DNA of 64,000 nucleotides from an uncultured Muribaculaceae bacterium (lineage in GTDB: Bacteria > Bacteroidota > Bacteroidia > Bacteroidales > Muribaculaceae). The notes under the pieces are model-generated. The model was not told the origin of the DNA. It made no database searches and saw only the letters and a program-made list of their open reading frames with translations. The DNA is taken from NCBI GenBank assembly GCA_910586975.1, contig CAJUKX010000003.1:1-64000 (forward strand), in the 5' to 3' direction. How positions within the stretch are numbered: the stretch's first letter is position 1; every line of letters starts with the position of its first letter. The translations under genes and the position numbers were made by a program. Below, one piece after another: positions 42,140-50,002 of the stretch.

Positions 42140-42310
42140 ATGGCAAGACCAATTGCAGAAACCCCGATACTGACAGGCGAAGATGCTATCCGCTTTGAAC
42201 GTATGAGAAAAGAGGTGGACAGCCTTACCAAGGAACAACGTGCTGAGAATACTCGCAAGTTGAAAGAGGCCGTAGCTAAGGCAAAACAAAGAATTACAAT
42301 CTGTATTTAA
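42140..42310 (+). CDS. Small 56-residue protein, candidate antitoxin of the GNAT gene
   Basis: MARPIAETPILTGEDAIRFE begins a 56-residue, highly charged, helix-prone protein (ERMRKEVDSLTKEQRAENTRK in the middle). A clear AAAGGAG lies 9 nt before the ATG, and the stop is directly followed by the ATG of the GNAT gene (TAAATG), so the two are co-translated. It does not show the ribbon-helix-helix pattern of DUF1778 antitoxins that I could recognise. Bacteroidetes GNAT genes often follow a small protein starting in this way; naming it antitoxin is inference from position and size. Confidence 0.72.
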   Translation: MARPIAETPILTGEDAIRFERMRKEVDSLTKEQRAENTRKLKEAVAKAKQRITICI

Positions 42311-42823
42311 ATGGATCTTGTAAGACTTACGCCTCAGCACAATCTCTCTGATTTTGATTGCGGAGACTCTGACCTGAACGAATTCTTGAAAGACGATGCG
42401 CTAAACTCTATAGAACAGCGCATTGCCAACACTTTTGTGCTTGTGGACGAGAGTAACGTTGTGGCATACTTCTGTTTGTTGAATGACAAAGTCAGCCAAG
42501 AAGAATCTTCCAACAACAAATGGAAAAAGTTAAAAAAAGAGTTTCCGGAGAGTAAGCGTTTCAGCAGTTATCCTGCTATAAAAATTGGCAGATTCGCTGT
42601 TTCGCAGAAGTACAAAGGGCAGAACATTGGCACTGACCTAATGGTTATGCTCAAAGATATGCTAAACAGTAATCCAAATTACTCTGCGTTTCGTTATCTT
42701 ACCGTGGATGCTTATCTATCAGCTATCGGATTCTACGAGAAGAATCATTTCAAAATTCTTTCGCCACAGACAATTAGCGATGAAACTCGCCTAATGTTTT
42801 TCGATATGATGGAGCTCGGGTAA
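42311..42823 (+). CDS. GNAT N-acetyltransferase, TacT-like toxin candidate
   Basis: A 170-residue GNAT acetyltransferase. The pattern FDCGDSDLNEFL near residue 15, NTFVLVDESNVVAYFCL (strand 4 equivalent), IGRFAVSQKYKGQNIGTDLM (acetyl-CoA pyrophosphate loop) and AIGFYEKNHFKIL (catalytic-side Tyr) matches the layout of TacT/AtaT-type toxins, which acetylate the amino group of aminoacyl-tRNAs. In the loop, the second Gly of the usual GxGxG is Asn. The start abuts the upstream small gene with no spacer. It is A/T-richer than the flanking core genes and lies between perfect 20-bp direct repeats with a MITE-like element behind it. Toxicity is not shown by sequence. Confidence 0.78.
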   Translation: MDLVRLTPQHNLSDFDCGDSDLNEFLKDDALNSIEQRIANTFVLVDESNVVAYFCLLNDKVSQEESSNNKWKKLKKEFPESKRFSSYPAIKIGRFAVSQKYKGQNIGTDLMVMLKDMLNSNPNYSAFRYLTVDAYLSAIGFYEKNHFKILSPQTISDETRLMFFDMMELG

Positions 42824-42834
42824 GACTCCATTTT

Positions 42835-42862
42835 TAAGAGCTTGTTTAAAATCAAGCTCTTA
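42835..42862. terminator. Hairpin after the GNAT gene
   Basis: A perfect 10-bp stem TAAGAGCTTG / CAAGCTCTTA with an 8-nt loop, 11 nt after the stop. No T-tract follows, so termination may be weak. It overlaps the left end of the MITE-like element by 5 bp. Confidence 0.5.
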
Positions 42863-43028
42863 GAAACTGTTTAAATTTATTTGTCGCAGGATTTGAGATG
42901 GATTGTCAATTGGATTTTTGATATTGATGATGGAGTTTAGTGGCTCCTAAATGACTGAATCCATATCTAAAATACATTGACAAGACTCTCAATGACAAGA
43001 TAAAATAAATTTTAAACAGTTTCTTAGA
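42858..43028. mobile_element. MITE-like element with 24-25 bp terminal inverted repeats
   Basis: The ends TCTTAGAAACTGTTTAAA.. (from 42858) and the inverse of ..TTTAAACAGTTTCTTAGA (to 43028) pair over about 24 bp with one mismatch and one indel. The 120-bp interior has no gene; it holds a short hairpin TTTAGTGGCTCCTAAA. Size, A/T richness and terminal repeats fit a miniature inverted-repeat element or an internally deleted insertion sequence. No clear target-site duplication was found. It occupies most of the 326-bp gap 42824-43149; the rest holds a 20-bp repeat and the start region of the flippase gene. Confidence 0.65.
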
Positions 43029-43063
43029 TTTCCCTTTCCATTAATTATATGACGGTACCCGGC

Positions 43064-43083
43064 TAAATTAGCAAAATTTCAGC
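43064..43083. repeat. Right 20-bp direct repeat of the GNAT islet
   Basis: An exact copy of 41986-42005, 1078 bp away. Between the two lie the GNAT pair and the MITE-like element only. Confidence 0.75.
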
Positions 43084-43149
43084 CCGGGGATAATGACAAC
43101 GGGCTGATGCGGCTGCACAATATTTCATAGCGGTCTGCGTTATATCGGT

Positions 43150-44583
43150 ATGGCAAATTCAAACAGCAAGATATATATGTGGAGCGCCCTCGACCGCATT
43201 GTCGTTGCGGCCATCGGTCTTGGTGGCAACATTATTTTTGCCAACTTGCTCAGCACTACCGACTTCGGTCTTTTGGCCATGGTAGCCATATTCTCGGCTC
43301 TGGCCTATAATCTTTCGAGCTGCGGCCTGAGCGACGGTCTGATTCGCAAGGAGAATCCCACTGAGCGCGACTACTCCACCGTGATGGTGTTTAACGGAGC
43401 ATTCGGGCTGTTCTTTTGTCTGCTGTTTGTACTTTTGGCCCATCCCCTGTCAAAGTTTTTCTCACAACCGGCCTTGGTTAACATCCTCACCTGCATAGGC
43501 GTATGTTTCTTTTTCCAGACCCTTACATTTGTACAGGAGGCCAGGCTGCGCAAAGAGCTGAAGATGAAGCAACTCGCTATCATCCATATACTTTCATCAT
43601 CCACCGCTCTTATTCTCGGCCTTTATTTGGCTCTCAACGGCTATGGCTACTGGGCACTGGTCTCTACGCAGGTATTCCTGTCTTTCTTCATATTTTTCTA
43701 CACTGTGTTGATTGTAAGATGGATGCCACGGGTGGCGTTCTACAAGGATTCGTTCAACGCTTTGTTTGGCTACGGATTCAATCTTATGCTGTCTTACATC
43801 CTGGCCTCAGTGGGCAAGAATGTGAGCAACTTCGCTTTAGGCCGTGTGAGCGCCAATTCAGCCGGTCTGTTCTCGCAAGCGCAGAAGATGGAAGAAGTAC
43901 CTTTCACATTTATGGAATCTACTTTTTCCAACTCTTTTTTTCCGATTCTTTCCAACGAGCCTGATCCTGAAAAGAAAAAAGACCTTTGCTGCAGCATGAT
44001 TTCGTGGATGTCGCTGCTCAATGTCGGCATGGCGCTGATTCTTATACTTGTGGCCGGTCCGGCATTCAACGTGCTATTCGGGCATAAATGGGACGCATCA
44101 ATCCCCGTATTCCGTATTCTGGCTATCTACGGCACAATGTATTCGCTGAAGCAATTTTTCCAAGCCATACTCAAAGCCTACGGCCACGCCCGCACCATAC
44201 GCAACATAACAATACTTGAGGTAGTGTTACAACTCATATTGTTGGTTGTCGCCCTGCCCTTCGGCCTAATAGCCGTAGCGTGGTCGCAGACAGCCGTAAT
44301 TCTTATAATAGTGCCCGTACACATAGCCTTCTACGCCAAGGTGAGCCAACAGTCGTCGATGCACATCATCAGGCTAATGATGTCGCCGCTGCTCATTCCC
44401 ACAGTGGCTTTCGTACTTGCCTGGTTCGGACAATCGCTATTGTGGAATTCTCTCAATCCCATTTCGGCAATAATTGCCAATACATTGATTTTCGTAATAT
44501 TGTGCATAGCCGGATGGGAGGTTTTCCCTCACAGCATCTATCTTAAGTACCGCACTCTTATTATCTCAAAGCTATTGCGCTGA
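43150..44583 (+). CDS. Lipopolysaccharide/polysaccharide flippase (MOP superfamily, Wzx-like)
   Basis: A 477-residue integral membrane protein with about 12-14 helices. MYMWSALDR-like N-terminus (read IYMWSALDRIVVAAIGLGGNIIFANLL), FGLLAMVAIFSALAYNLSSCGLSDGLIRKE and the later QKMEEVPFTFMESTFSNSFFP segment fit the polysaccharide-transport/lipopolysaccharide biosynthesis protein branch. These flip undecaprenyl-linked glycans across the inner membrane. Its 3' end overlaps the convergent glycosyltransferase gene by 23 bp. Confidence 0.88.
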   Translation: MANSNSKIYMWSALDRIVVAAIGLGGNIIFANLLSTTDFGLLAMVAIFSALAYNLSSCGLSDGLIRKENPTERDYSTVMVFNGAFGLFFCLLFVLLAHPLSKFFSQPALVNILTCIGVCFFFQTLTFVQEARLRKELKMKQLAIIHILSSSTALILGLYLALNGYGYWALVSTQVFLSFFIFFYTVLIVRWMPRVAFYKDSFNALFGYGFNLMLSYILASVGKNVSNFALGRVSANSAGLFSQAQKMEEVPFTFMESTFSNSFFPILSNEPDPEKKKDLCCSMISWMSLLNVGMALILILVAGPAFNVLFGHKWDASIPVFRILAIYGTMYSLKQFFQAILKAYGHARTIRNITILEVVLQLILLVVALPFGLIAVAWSQTAVILIIVPVHIAFYAKVSQQSSMHIIRLMMSPLLIPTVAFVLAWFGQSLLWNSLNPISAIIANTLIFVILCIAGWEVFPHSIYLKYRTLIISKLLR

Positions 44584-45490
44584 AAAATCGTCGGCCGAAG
44601 TATGACAGTAGTATGCCAAGCTTGTTCTTTACCCTCACATTACTGTCGATCAACGAGGCGTATCTGTACTTTTTCACCACCTCCCAGCACCTTGAGGCCA
44701 CATCGGCTTGACCGTAGCGGGTGGCAAGCAGAAAAATATTGAAATTGGCACTGAGCTTTCTGTCGCGGGCTGCCCCGGCCAGCGACGGATGATTCTGCTC
44801 CATATAACGCTCAATATCATCTACTACAGCGAGCACATCGAGCCGGCGTGGTTTCCACACGTGCATCACACTCTCGGCATGCTGACGGTAGAAATACAAA
44901 CTCGCAGGCGTATAAGCCACCTTATCGCACAGCAGACAGTAGCGATAGAAGAAGTCGAGGTCTTCGTAGCACAGTCCGTCGGTAAAGCCAACCTTCTCCA
45001 TGAGCTTCCTCCTGTATATTTTTCCCCAAGGCGCATGGAGTATATTCTTTTGATAAAGGCTGTCAGCTATAGCGTCTTCAGGACTCATTATAATAAAATC
45101 GCATCCGTTTGATTTTTTGAACCGGCACGATTTTCCAATCACAGCACCGCCTATGGCCATACCGACGCCCTCATTCTCAAACGCCTTAAAAAGCAATTTA
45201 AGAGCATCCGGATGCAGAACGTCGTCAGCATCAAGAAAGTACATAAATTCTCCGCGGGCGGCAGCTATCCCCGTATTTCTTGCAGCCGACATACCTCCGT
45301 TAGCGCGATGGATAGCCTTTACACGCGGGTCTGCTTCTGCCATCCTGTCGATAATAAGGCCGCTGCCGTCAGAAGAGCCGTCGTCAACAAGTATCAGTTC
45401 CCAGTCATCAAACGATTGGGAAAATACACTTGCGATACACTCTTCGAGATATTTCGCGGCATTATATACAGGAACGACGATGCTAACCAT
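44561..45490 (-). CDS. Family 2 glycosyltransferase
   Basis: A 309-residue GT-A fold glycosyltransferase: VSIVVPVYNAAKYLEECIASV, LVDDGSSDGS, NGGMSAARNTGIAAARGEFMYFLDADD (DxD), then the acceptor region CYEDLDFFYRYC. It adds a sugar from a nucleotide donor to a glycan or lipid-linked acceptor at the inner membrane. The start is the ATG at 45490; a TTG two codons upstream is less likely. It begins 2 nt after the stop of the upstream GHL10 gene, so the two are co-transcribed, and it overlaps the flippase gene tail to tail. Confidence 0.9.
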   Translation of the reverse strand: MVSIVVPVYNAAKYLEECIASVFSQSFDDWELILVDDGSSDGSGLIIDRMAEADPRVKAIHRANGGMSAARNTGIAAARGEFMYFLDADDVLHPDALKLLFKAFENEGVGMAIGGAVIGKSCRFKKSNGCDFIIMSPEDAIADSLYQKNILHAPWGKIYRRKLMEKVGFTDGLCYEDLDFFYRYCLLCDKVAYTPASLYFYRQHAESVMHVWKPRRLDVLAVVDDIERYMEQNHPSLAGAARDRKLSANFNIFLLATRYGQADVASRCWEVVKKYRYASLIDSNVRVKNKLGILLSYFGRRFFSAIALR

Positions 45491-45492
45491 TA

Positions 45493-46953
45493 TCAAAAGT
45501 TTACTGTTATGGGTGCCGTGGGGTCGGATTCACAATTCACTCGGCTCAGGGCAGTCACCACATATACACCCGGATATTCTGTGATAAATTCGTTATTCGG
45601 AGTCACCGACTCTATAGCCTCGGTGTTTTCAAGATCTATCTCCTCGCCCGGTTCAAATCGGTAAACCACAAATTTCACCACATCATCGGCCTTGGAATGA
45701 ATCTTCGGTTTGTTCCAAATCAACTTATCGCCGGTTTTCTTAAGCCCTTTCACCTTGGCCGGCCGCTTGGAACTTATCCACGGATATTCGGGTACAAGCG
45801 ATATTGTAGCTTGAAAATCTATTTTCAGAGAATCTGCCACCCCGGCTGTATTTTTGGTTATAAGATAGCCGGGCCACCAGCAGTTGCCTTGTATATTGTC
45901 GGCATTGCGTGTAAGGTTGATTTTGTGGCGAAGCTGCGACTTCTCGGTGGAATAGCCTATATCGGCAAATTTCATTGTTCGGTCCACATCCTGGCCTACA
46001 TAAAGATGTCGGCCACCGGCATTGCGGTTCCACCAGTCAACCAGTGTGAGGTACGATGCTGCCTTGTGCTCAAGGTCCCAGTATAGCTGCGGCATAAGGT
46101 AGTCAACCCAGCCTTTTTCCACCCACAGCAGCACGTCGGCATACAGGGCATCATAATTTTGCAGACCGTTGGTTTCAGAGCCTCTTGAGTCTGAAGACTT
46201 GTTGCGCCATATTCCGAACGGGCTTACTCCGAATATCACCCAAGGCTTGGCGGCCTTGATTTCCTTATGCAGAGTTTCTATAAGTTTATCAACATTCTCA
46301 CGGCGCCAGTCGTTGCGGTTCTTGCCCTTGCCATAGCGTGCATACGACTTAGCGTCGGGAAATTCCTTACCCTTGACCGGATACGGATAGAAATAGTCGT
46401 CGAAATGTATACCGTCTATATCATATCGACTCACTATATCCTTCACCACCTTGGTGATGAAATCAATGCTTCCGGGCATTCCGGGGTCAAAGTACAACTT
46501 GCCGTCGTACTTCACAAACCATTCGGGATGCTTATGGTAGATATGGCTCTTGGGAAGCACCTGCTTTGAATTGGAGGTCACACGGTAAGGGTTGAGCCAT
46601 GCGTGCAGCTCCATGCCGCGGGCATGGGTCTGATCTATCATGAACTGCAAGGGATCCCAGCCCGGATTGCGTCCGTTATCGCTTATGAAACGGCTCCACG
46701 GCTCAAGCTCGCTCGGGTAGAAAGCATCGGCCTGGGGTCTGACCTGAAATATAACGGCGTTGCATCCGGCCGCCTGCAGACTGTCGAGCTGGGCGCACAG
46801 ATATGCCTTGTTTTGTTGTTCATTTTGTCGTTTATATTGGTCTTGAAAGACAGTATGGAGCCACGCTCCGCGAAATTCTCTTTTCGGATTAAGACCAAAG
46901 GCACTGATAACGCAACTGAGTATCAGAAGTATAACTATATGTGTTTTTTTCAT
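45493..46953 (-). CDS. GHL10 (DUF187) glycoside-hydrolase-like exported protein
   Basis: A 486-residue protein. The start at 46953 (MKKTHIVILLILSCVISAFG) provides a signal peptide. The TIM-barrel of family GHL10 is clear: REFRGAWLHTVFQ, CNAVIFQVRPQADAFY, HAWLNPYRV, DIDGIHFDDYFYPYP, FGVSPFGIWRN and VDYLMPQLYWD. Acidic residues D-D in HFDDYFYP are candidate catalytic residues. The last 90 residues look like a fibronectin III-type domain. Some relatives act on denuded or deacetylated glycan strands; the substrate here is unknown. It is divergent from the DUF4421 gene. Confidence 0.88.
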   Translation of the reverse strand: MKKTHIVILLILSCVISAFGLNPKREFRGAWLHTVFQDQYKRQNEQQNKAYLCAQLDSLQAAGCNAVIFQVRPQADAFYPSELEPWSRFISDNGRNPGWDPLQFMIDQTHARGMELHAWLNPYRVTSNSKQVLPKSHIYHKHPEWFVKYDGKLYFDPGMPGSIDFITKVVKDIVSRYDIDGIHFDDYFYPYPVKGKEFPDAKSYARYGKGKNRNDWRRENVDKLIETLHKEIKAAKPWVIFGVSPFGIWRNKSSDSRGSETNGLQNYDALYADVLLWVEKGWVDYLMPQLYWDLEHKAASYLTLVDWWNRNAGGRHLYVGQDVDRTMKFADIGYSTEKSQLRHKINLTRNADNIQGNCWWPGYLITKNTAGVADSLKIDFQATISLVPEYPWISSKRPAKVKGLKKTGDKLIWNKPKIHSKADDVVKFVVYRFEPGEEIDLENTEAIESVTPNNEFITEYPGVYVVTALSRVNCESDPTAPITVNF

Positions 46954-46974
46954 CGTCTGAAATGGTTTGTAATG

Positions 46975-47022
46975 CGAAGTTACAAAAATCAACAATTGAA
47001 TACAAAAAAAATTGTAACTTTG
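46975..47022. promoter_or_regulatory. Divergent promoters of the GHL10 and DUF4421 genes
   Basis: Minus-strand TAACTTCG (46975-46982, one base off consensus) and plus-strand TAACTTTG (47015-47022) face away from each other, an arrangement like that at 736-766. Confidence 0.55.
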
Positions 47023-47043
47023 CAGACTGAAAATTAAGCAGAA

Positions 47044-48090
47044 TTGAAAAACAAGCTTCTAAAAGTGATTTTATTCGTTTTCCTGGGGTTGTTTATCGTA
47101 CCTCAGGCAAAGGCTTTATCGCTCAATCTCGACTCCATAGCCGAATGGGGCAAATTTCCCCGTTTCTGCATAAATACTTACCGTTGGGGCGATAAATTTT
47201 TCAATTCATACGACTCGCTCTATGTAGTGGGTACAGGCACCAAGTTCAATGTAAAAATCACTACCGACTCGTGGCTCGACAAGTATTATTTCTCACTTCC
47301 GGGCAATCATAAAGTAGACTTACAGTCTGACCCGTCGACTTCGATAGGTGCATACGCCACATATCTGGCAGTGTCAGTCGGATACGATATCAACATCAGC
47401 AATCTGTTTGGCGGAGTCAAACATGCGCGAAGCCGATACCGTTTCGGCTTCGACTGCAGCCTGCTGGGAGTGGAGATGTATTGGGAAAACAATGATGTGG
47501 GTACAAAACTAAAACGCTTCGGGCCTTTCACCGACCTCAATATACCCTTCGACGGAATCAAGATAGGCTCATGGGGTATCGATGCGTATTACTTTTTCAA
47601 CCACAAGAAGTATTCGCAGGCCGCGGCATTTAATTTCAGTAAGATACAACGCCGAAGCCAAGGATCGCTCTATGCAGGTATTTCGATCTATGCACAGGAT
47701 TACGACTTCGACTTCTCCTCACTCAACGAAGACATGCTGAGCCTGCTCCCCGACTATTGGCCTAACTATCATTACAAGGTAAAAACGCATAATTACGGCC
47801 TGCGCGTAGGATATGGCTACAACTGGGTCGTAGGGCGCAACTGGATAGTATGCGGCAGCTTCTCCCCCACTATAGGTGTGAGGAAGGGATATATAAACAG
47901 CGAAACCGAAAAGACAACCTTCTCGCTGTACGACCGCATAAAAGCCTCAGCCGTGTGGAACCACGACCATTGGTTCATAGGCGTGGTGGGCAAAGCCGAC
48001 ATCTCACTGGTATCAGAACGAAAAACAATGTTTGTCGGTGCCAACATCTCATTATCGGCCGCAGTAGGCTACCGCTTCAATCTGTGGTAA
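47044..48090 (+). CDS. DUF4421 family outer-membrane protein (TTG start)
   Basis: A 348-residue exported protein, predicted beta-barrel, of the Bacteroidetes-specific DUF4421 family (function unknown). The signal peptide is KNKLLKVILFVFLGLFIVPQAKA. The reading frame has no ATG before residue 145 and a stop codon 9 nt upstream, so TTG at 47044 is the only start that keeps the signal peptide. The barrel shows repeated aromatic-Gly strands (YLAVSVGYDINI, YGLRVGYGYNWV) and ends in SAAVGYRFNLW with a terminal aromatic. Confidence 0.85.
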   Translation: MKNKLLKVILFVFLGLFIVPQAKALSLNLDSIAEWGKFPRFCINTYRWGDKFFNSYDSLYVVGTGTKFNVKITTDSWLDKYYFSLPGNHKVDLQSDPSTSIGAYATYLAVSVGYDINISNLFGGVKHARSRYRFGFDCSLLGVEMYWENNDVGTKLKRFGPFTDLNIPFDGIKIGSWGIDAYYFFNHKKYSQAAAFNFSKIQRRSQGSLYAGISIYAQDYDFDFSSLNEDMLSLLPDYWPNYHYKVKTHNYGLRVGYGYNWVVGRNWIVCGSFSPTIGVRKGYINSETEKTTFSLYDRIKASAVWNHDHWFIGVVGKADISLVSERKTMFVGANISLSAAVGYRFNLW

Positions 48091-48103
48091 TCTAAGGGTG
48101 CCA

Positions 48104-48847
48104 TCACTCAAGAAACAGCAGTGTCACAAATCCCGCTATCAAGGCAAACGTAGCCGCCTTCTGATAGCCGTGGGCATGCGTCTCCGGAATCATTTCATCA
48201 GATATCACATACAGCATGGCACCTGCAGCCATACCCATCAGCGCCGGCAACAGTATTCCTGCCAGCGATCCTATCCAGTATCCCAAGAATACTCCGGCCA
48301 TTTCGAGTCCGGCCACAAACAAAGCCACCACCATGGCTCTCCATTGCTTAACACCGGCCACGAGCAGTGGGGTTATTATCACCATGCCCTCAGGTATATT
48401 CTGCAATGCTATAGAGAGCGACAGAGTCTCGGCATTTGCCGCTGAAGAACCGTCAAAGGCCACACCGGTAGCCATACCCTCGGGCAGCTTGTGCAGCGCT
48501 ATGGCTATCACAAACAGCAGCACGCGGTTGAGCGACGCATTGGAGCGATGCTCCTCCGCATCAAGCCCCGTAAGGTTGTGCAGATGAGGAGTGAGGCGGT
48601 CGAGCATACTTATGAACACAGCACCGGCGATGATACCTGCAGCCACCTGCCACAGATTACCATCCCCGGCCGATTCAACAGCCGGAATTGCCAGACAAAC
48701 AATGGCCGCAGCAAGCATCATACCTGCGCAATAACCTAAAAATATGTCGTTAAGACGATGTGGTATCTTCTTAACTATAAATCCTATTGCCGAGCCTGCA
48801 ATCGAAGCTACACCCAGCATCAACGAGCTATATATTAATTCTTTCAT
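48104..48847 (-). CDS. ZIP family metal transporter
   Basis: A 247-residue membrane protein with eight helices. The metal-site helices are present: HKLPEGMATGVAF (helix IV) and NIPEGMVIITPLL (helix V). A His-rich cytoplasmic loop is nearly absent (RLTPHLHNL only). ZupT-type members import zinc, iron or other divalent cations. The start at 48847 (MKELIYSSLMLG) is preferred over an in-frame start at 48931 that lies in A/T-rich leader DNA. It is convergent with the DUF4421 gene. Confidence 0.9.
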   Translation of the reverse strand: MKELIYSSLMLGVASIAGSAIGFIVKKIPHRLNDIFLGYCAGMMLAAAIVCLAIPAVESAGDGNLWQVAAGIIAGAVFISMLDRLTPHLHNLTGLDAEEHRSNASLNRVLLFVIAIALHKLPEGMATGVAFDGSSAANAETLSLSIALQNIPEGMVIITPLLVAGVKQWRAMVVALFVAGLEMAGVFLGYWIGSLAGILLPALMGMAAGAMLYVISDEMIPETHAHGYQKAATFALIAGFVTLLFLE

Positions 48848-48902
48848 ATATTTATACAACAATTTATGTACAAATTTACATAAATAACATAAATAAATTT
48901 TG

Positions 48903-48910
48903 TAAATTTG
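48903..48910 (+). promoter_or_regulatory. -7 element of the pta-ackA operon
   Basis: TAAATTTG, 66 nt upstream of the pta ATG. The leader contains a six-codon mini-ORF (48938-48958, MKTKTN). Confidence 0.6.
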
Positions 48911-48976
48911 CGGTATAATATCTCGCCTCAATCAATCATGAAAACCAAAACCAACTAAAATACATTGACCTAAGTC

Positions 48977-49990
48977 ATGAAATTATTCGACCAACTTACC
49001 AAGAAAGCCAAGGCTAACCGCCAGCGCATCGTGCTTCCCGAAGGAACAGAATCGCGCACCCTCAAGGCCGCCGACATGATTCTCGCTGAAGAAATCGCCG
49101 ACATCATCCTTATCGGTAACCCCGAAGAAATCAAGCGTATGGCTATTGAAATGGAACTTCACAACATTTCCAAAGCCACCATCGCCGACCCCAACGACAA
49201 CCACATCATCGACCGCTATGCCCCCCTGCTCTACAACCTGCGCAAACACAAGGGCATGACCGAAGAACAGGCTCGCCTCACCACTGCCAATCCCCTCTTC
49301 CTGGGTTGCCTTATGGTAAAGGCCGGCGATGCCGACGGTGAAGTAGCCGGTGCGCAAAACACTACCGGCAACGTACTCCGCGCCGCTTTCCAGGTAATCA
49401 AGACCCGCCCCGGCATCAATGTTGTTTCGGGTGCTTTCCTCATGCTGCTGCCCGAAGGCCTGCCCTACGGCGACAACGGCGTTCTCGTATTTGCCGACTG
49501 CGCCGTAGTGCCCGACCCCACTGCCGAAGAACTTGCTCAGATTGCAGTGTGCGCAGCCCAGACTGCCCGCGACCTTGCCGACATCACTCCCAAAGTGGCC
49601 ATGCTGTCGTTCTCTACCAAGGGTTCTGCAAAACACGAACGCGTTGACAAGGTTATCCGCGCCACAGAGCTGGCTCACAAGCTCGACCCCACTCTCATCC
49701 TCGACGGCGAACTTCAGGCCGACGCAGCCCTCGTTCCCTCTGTAGCCCACAAGAAAGCTCCCGACGGACTGCTCAGCGGTCAGGCCAACGTGCTCGTATT
49801 CCCCTCGCTCGAAGTAGGAAACATCGCCTACAAGCTGGTACAGCGCATAGGCGGAGCTGAGGCCATCGGCCCCATCCTCCAGGGTCTTGCAGCTCCTGTC
49901 AGCGACCTCTCACGCGGTTGCTTCCCCGAAGACATCTATAAAACCATCATCCTCACATGCTGCCAGGCTATCGGTGCCAAGCAACAATAA
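48977..49990 (+). CDS. pta: Phosphate acetyltransferase
   Basis: A 337-residue single-domain Pta (PTA_PTB family) that interconverts acetyl-CoA and acetyl phosphate. Motifs: RIVLPEGTESRTLKAAD, NPLFLGCLMVKAGDADGEVAGA, FADCAVVPDPTAEELAQIA, MLSFSTKGSAKH and LVFPSLEVGNIAYK. It is 12 nt upstream of ackA; together they produce acetate and ATP in fermentation. Codons are strongly C-ending, as expected for a highly expressed gene. Confidence 0.97.
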   Translation: MKLFDQLTKKAKANRQRIVLPEGTESRTLKAADMILAEEIADIILIGNPEEIKRMAIEMELHNISKATIADPNDNHIIDRYAPLLYNLRKHKGMTEEQARLTTANPLFLGCLMVKAGDADGEVAGAQNTTGNVLRAAFQVIKTRPGINVVSGAFLMLLPEGLPYGDNGVLVFADCAVVPDPTAEELAQIAVCAAQTARDLADITPKVAMLSFSTKGSAKHERVDKVIRATELAHKLDPTLILDGELQADAALVPSVAHKKAPDGLLSGQANVLVFPSLEVGNIAYKLVQRIGGAEAIGPILQGLAAPVSDLSRGCFPEDIYKTIILTCCQAIGAKQQ

Positions 49991-50002
49991 ACTTCTATAA
50001 TC

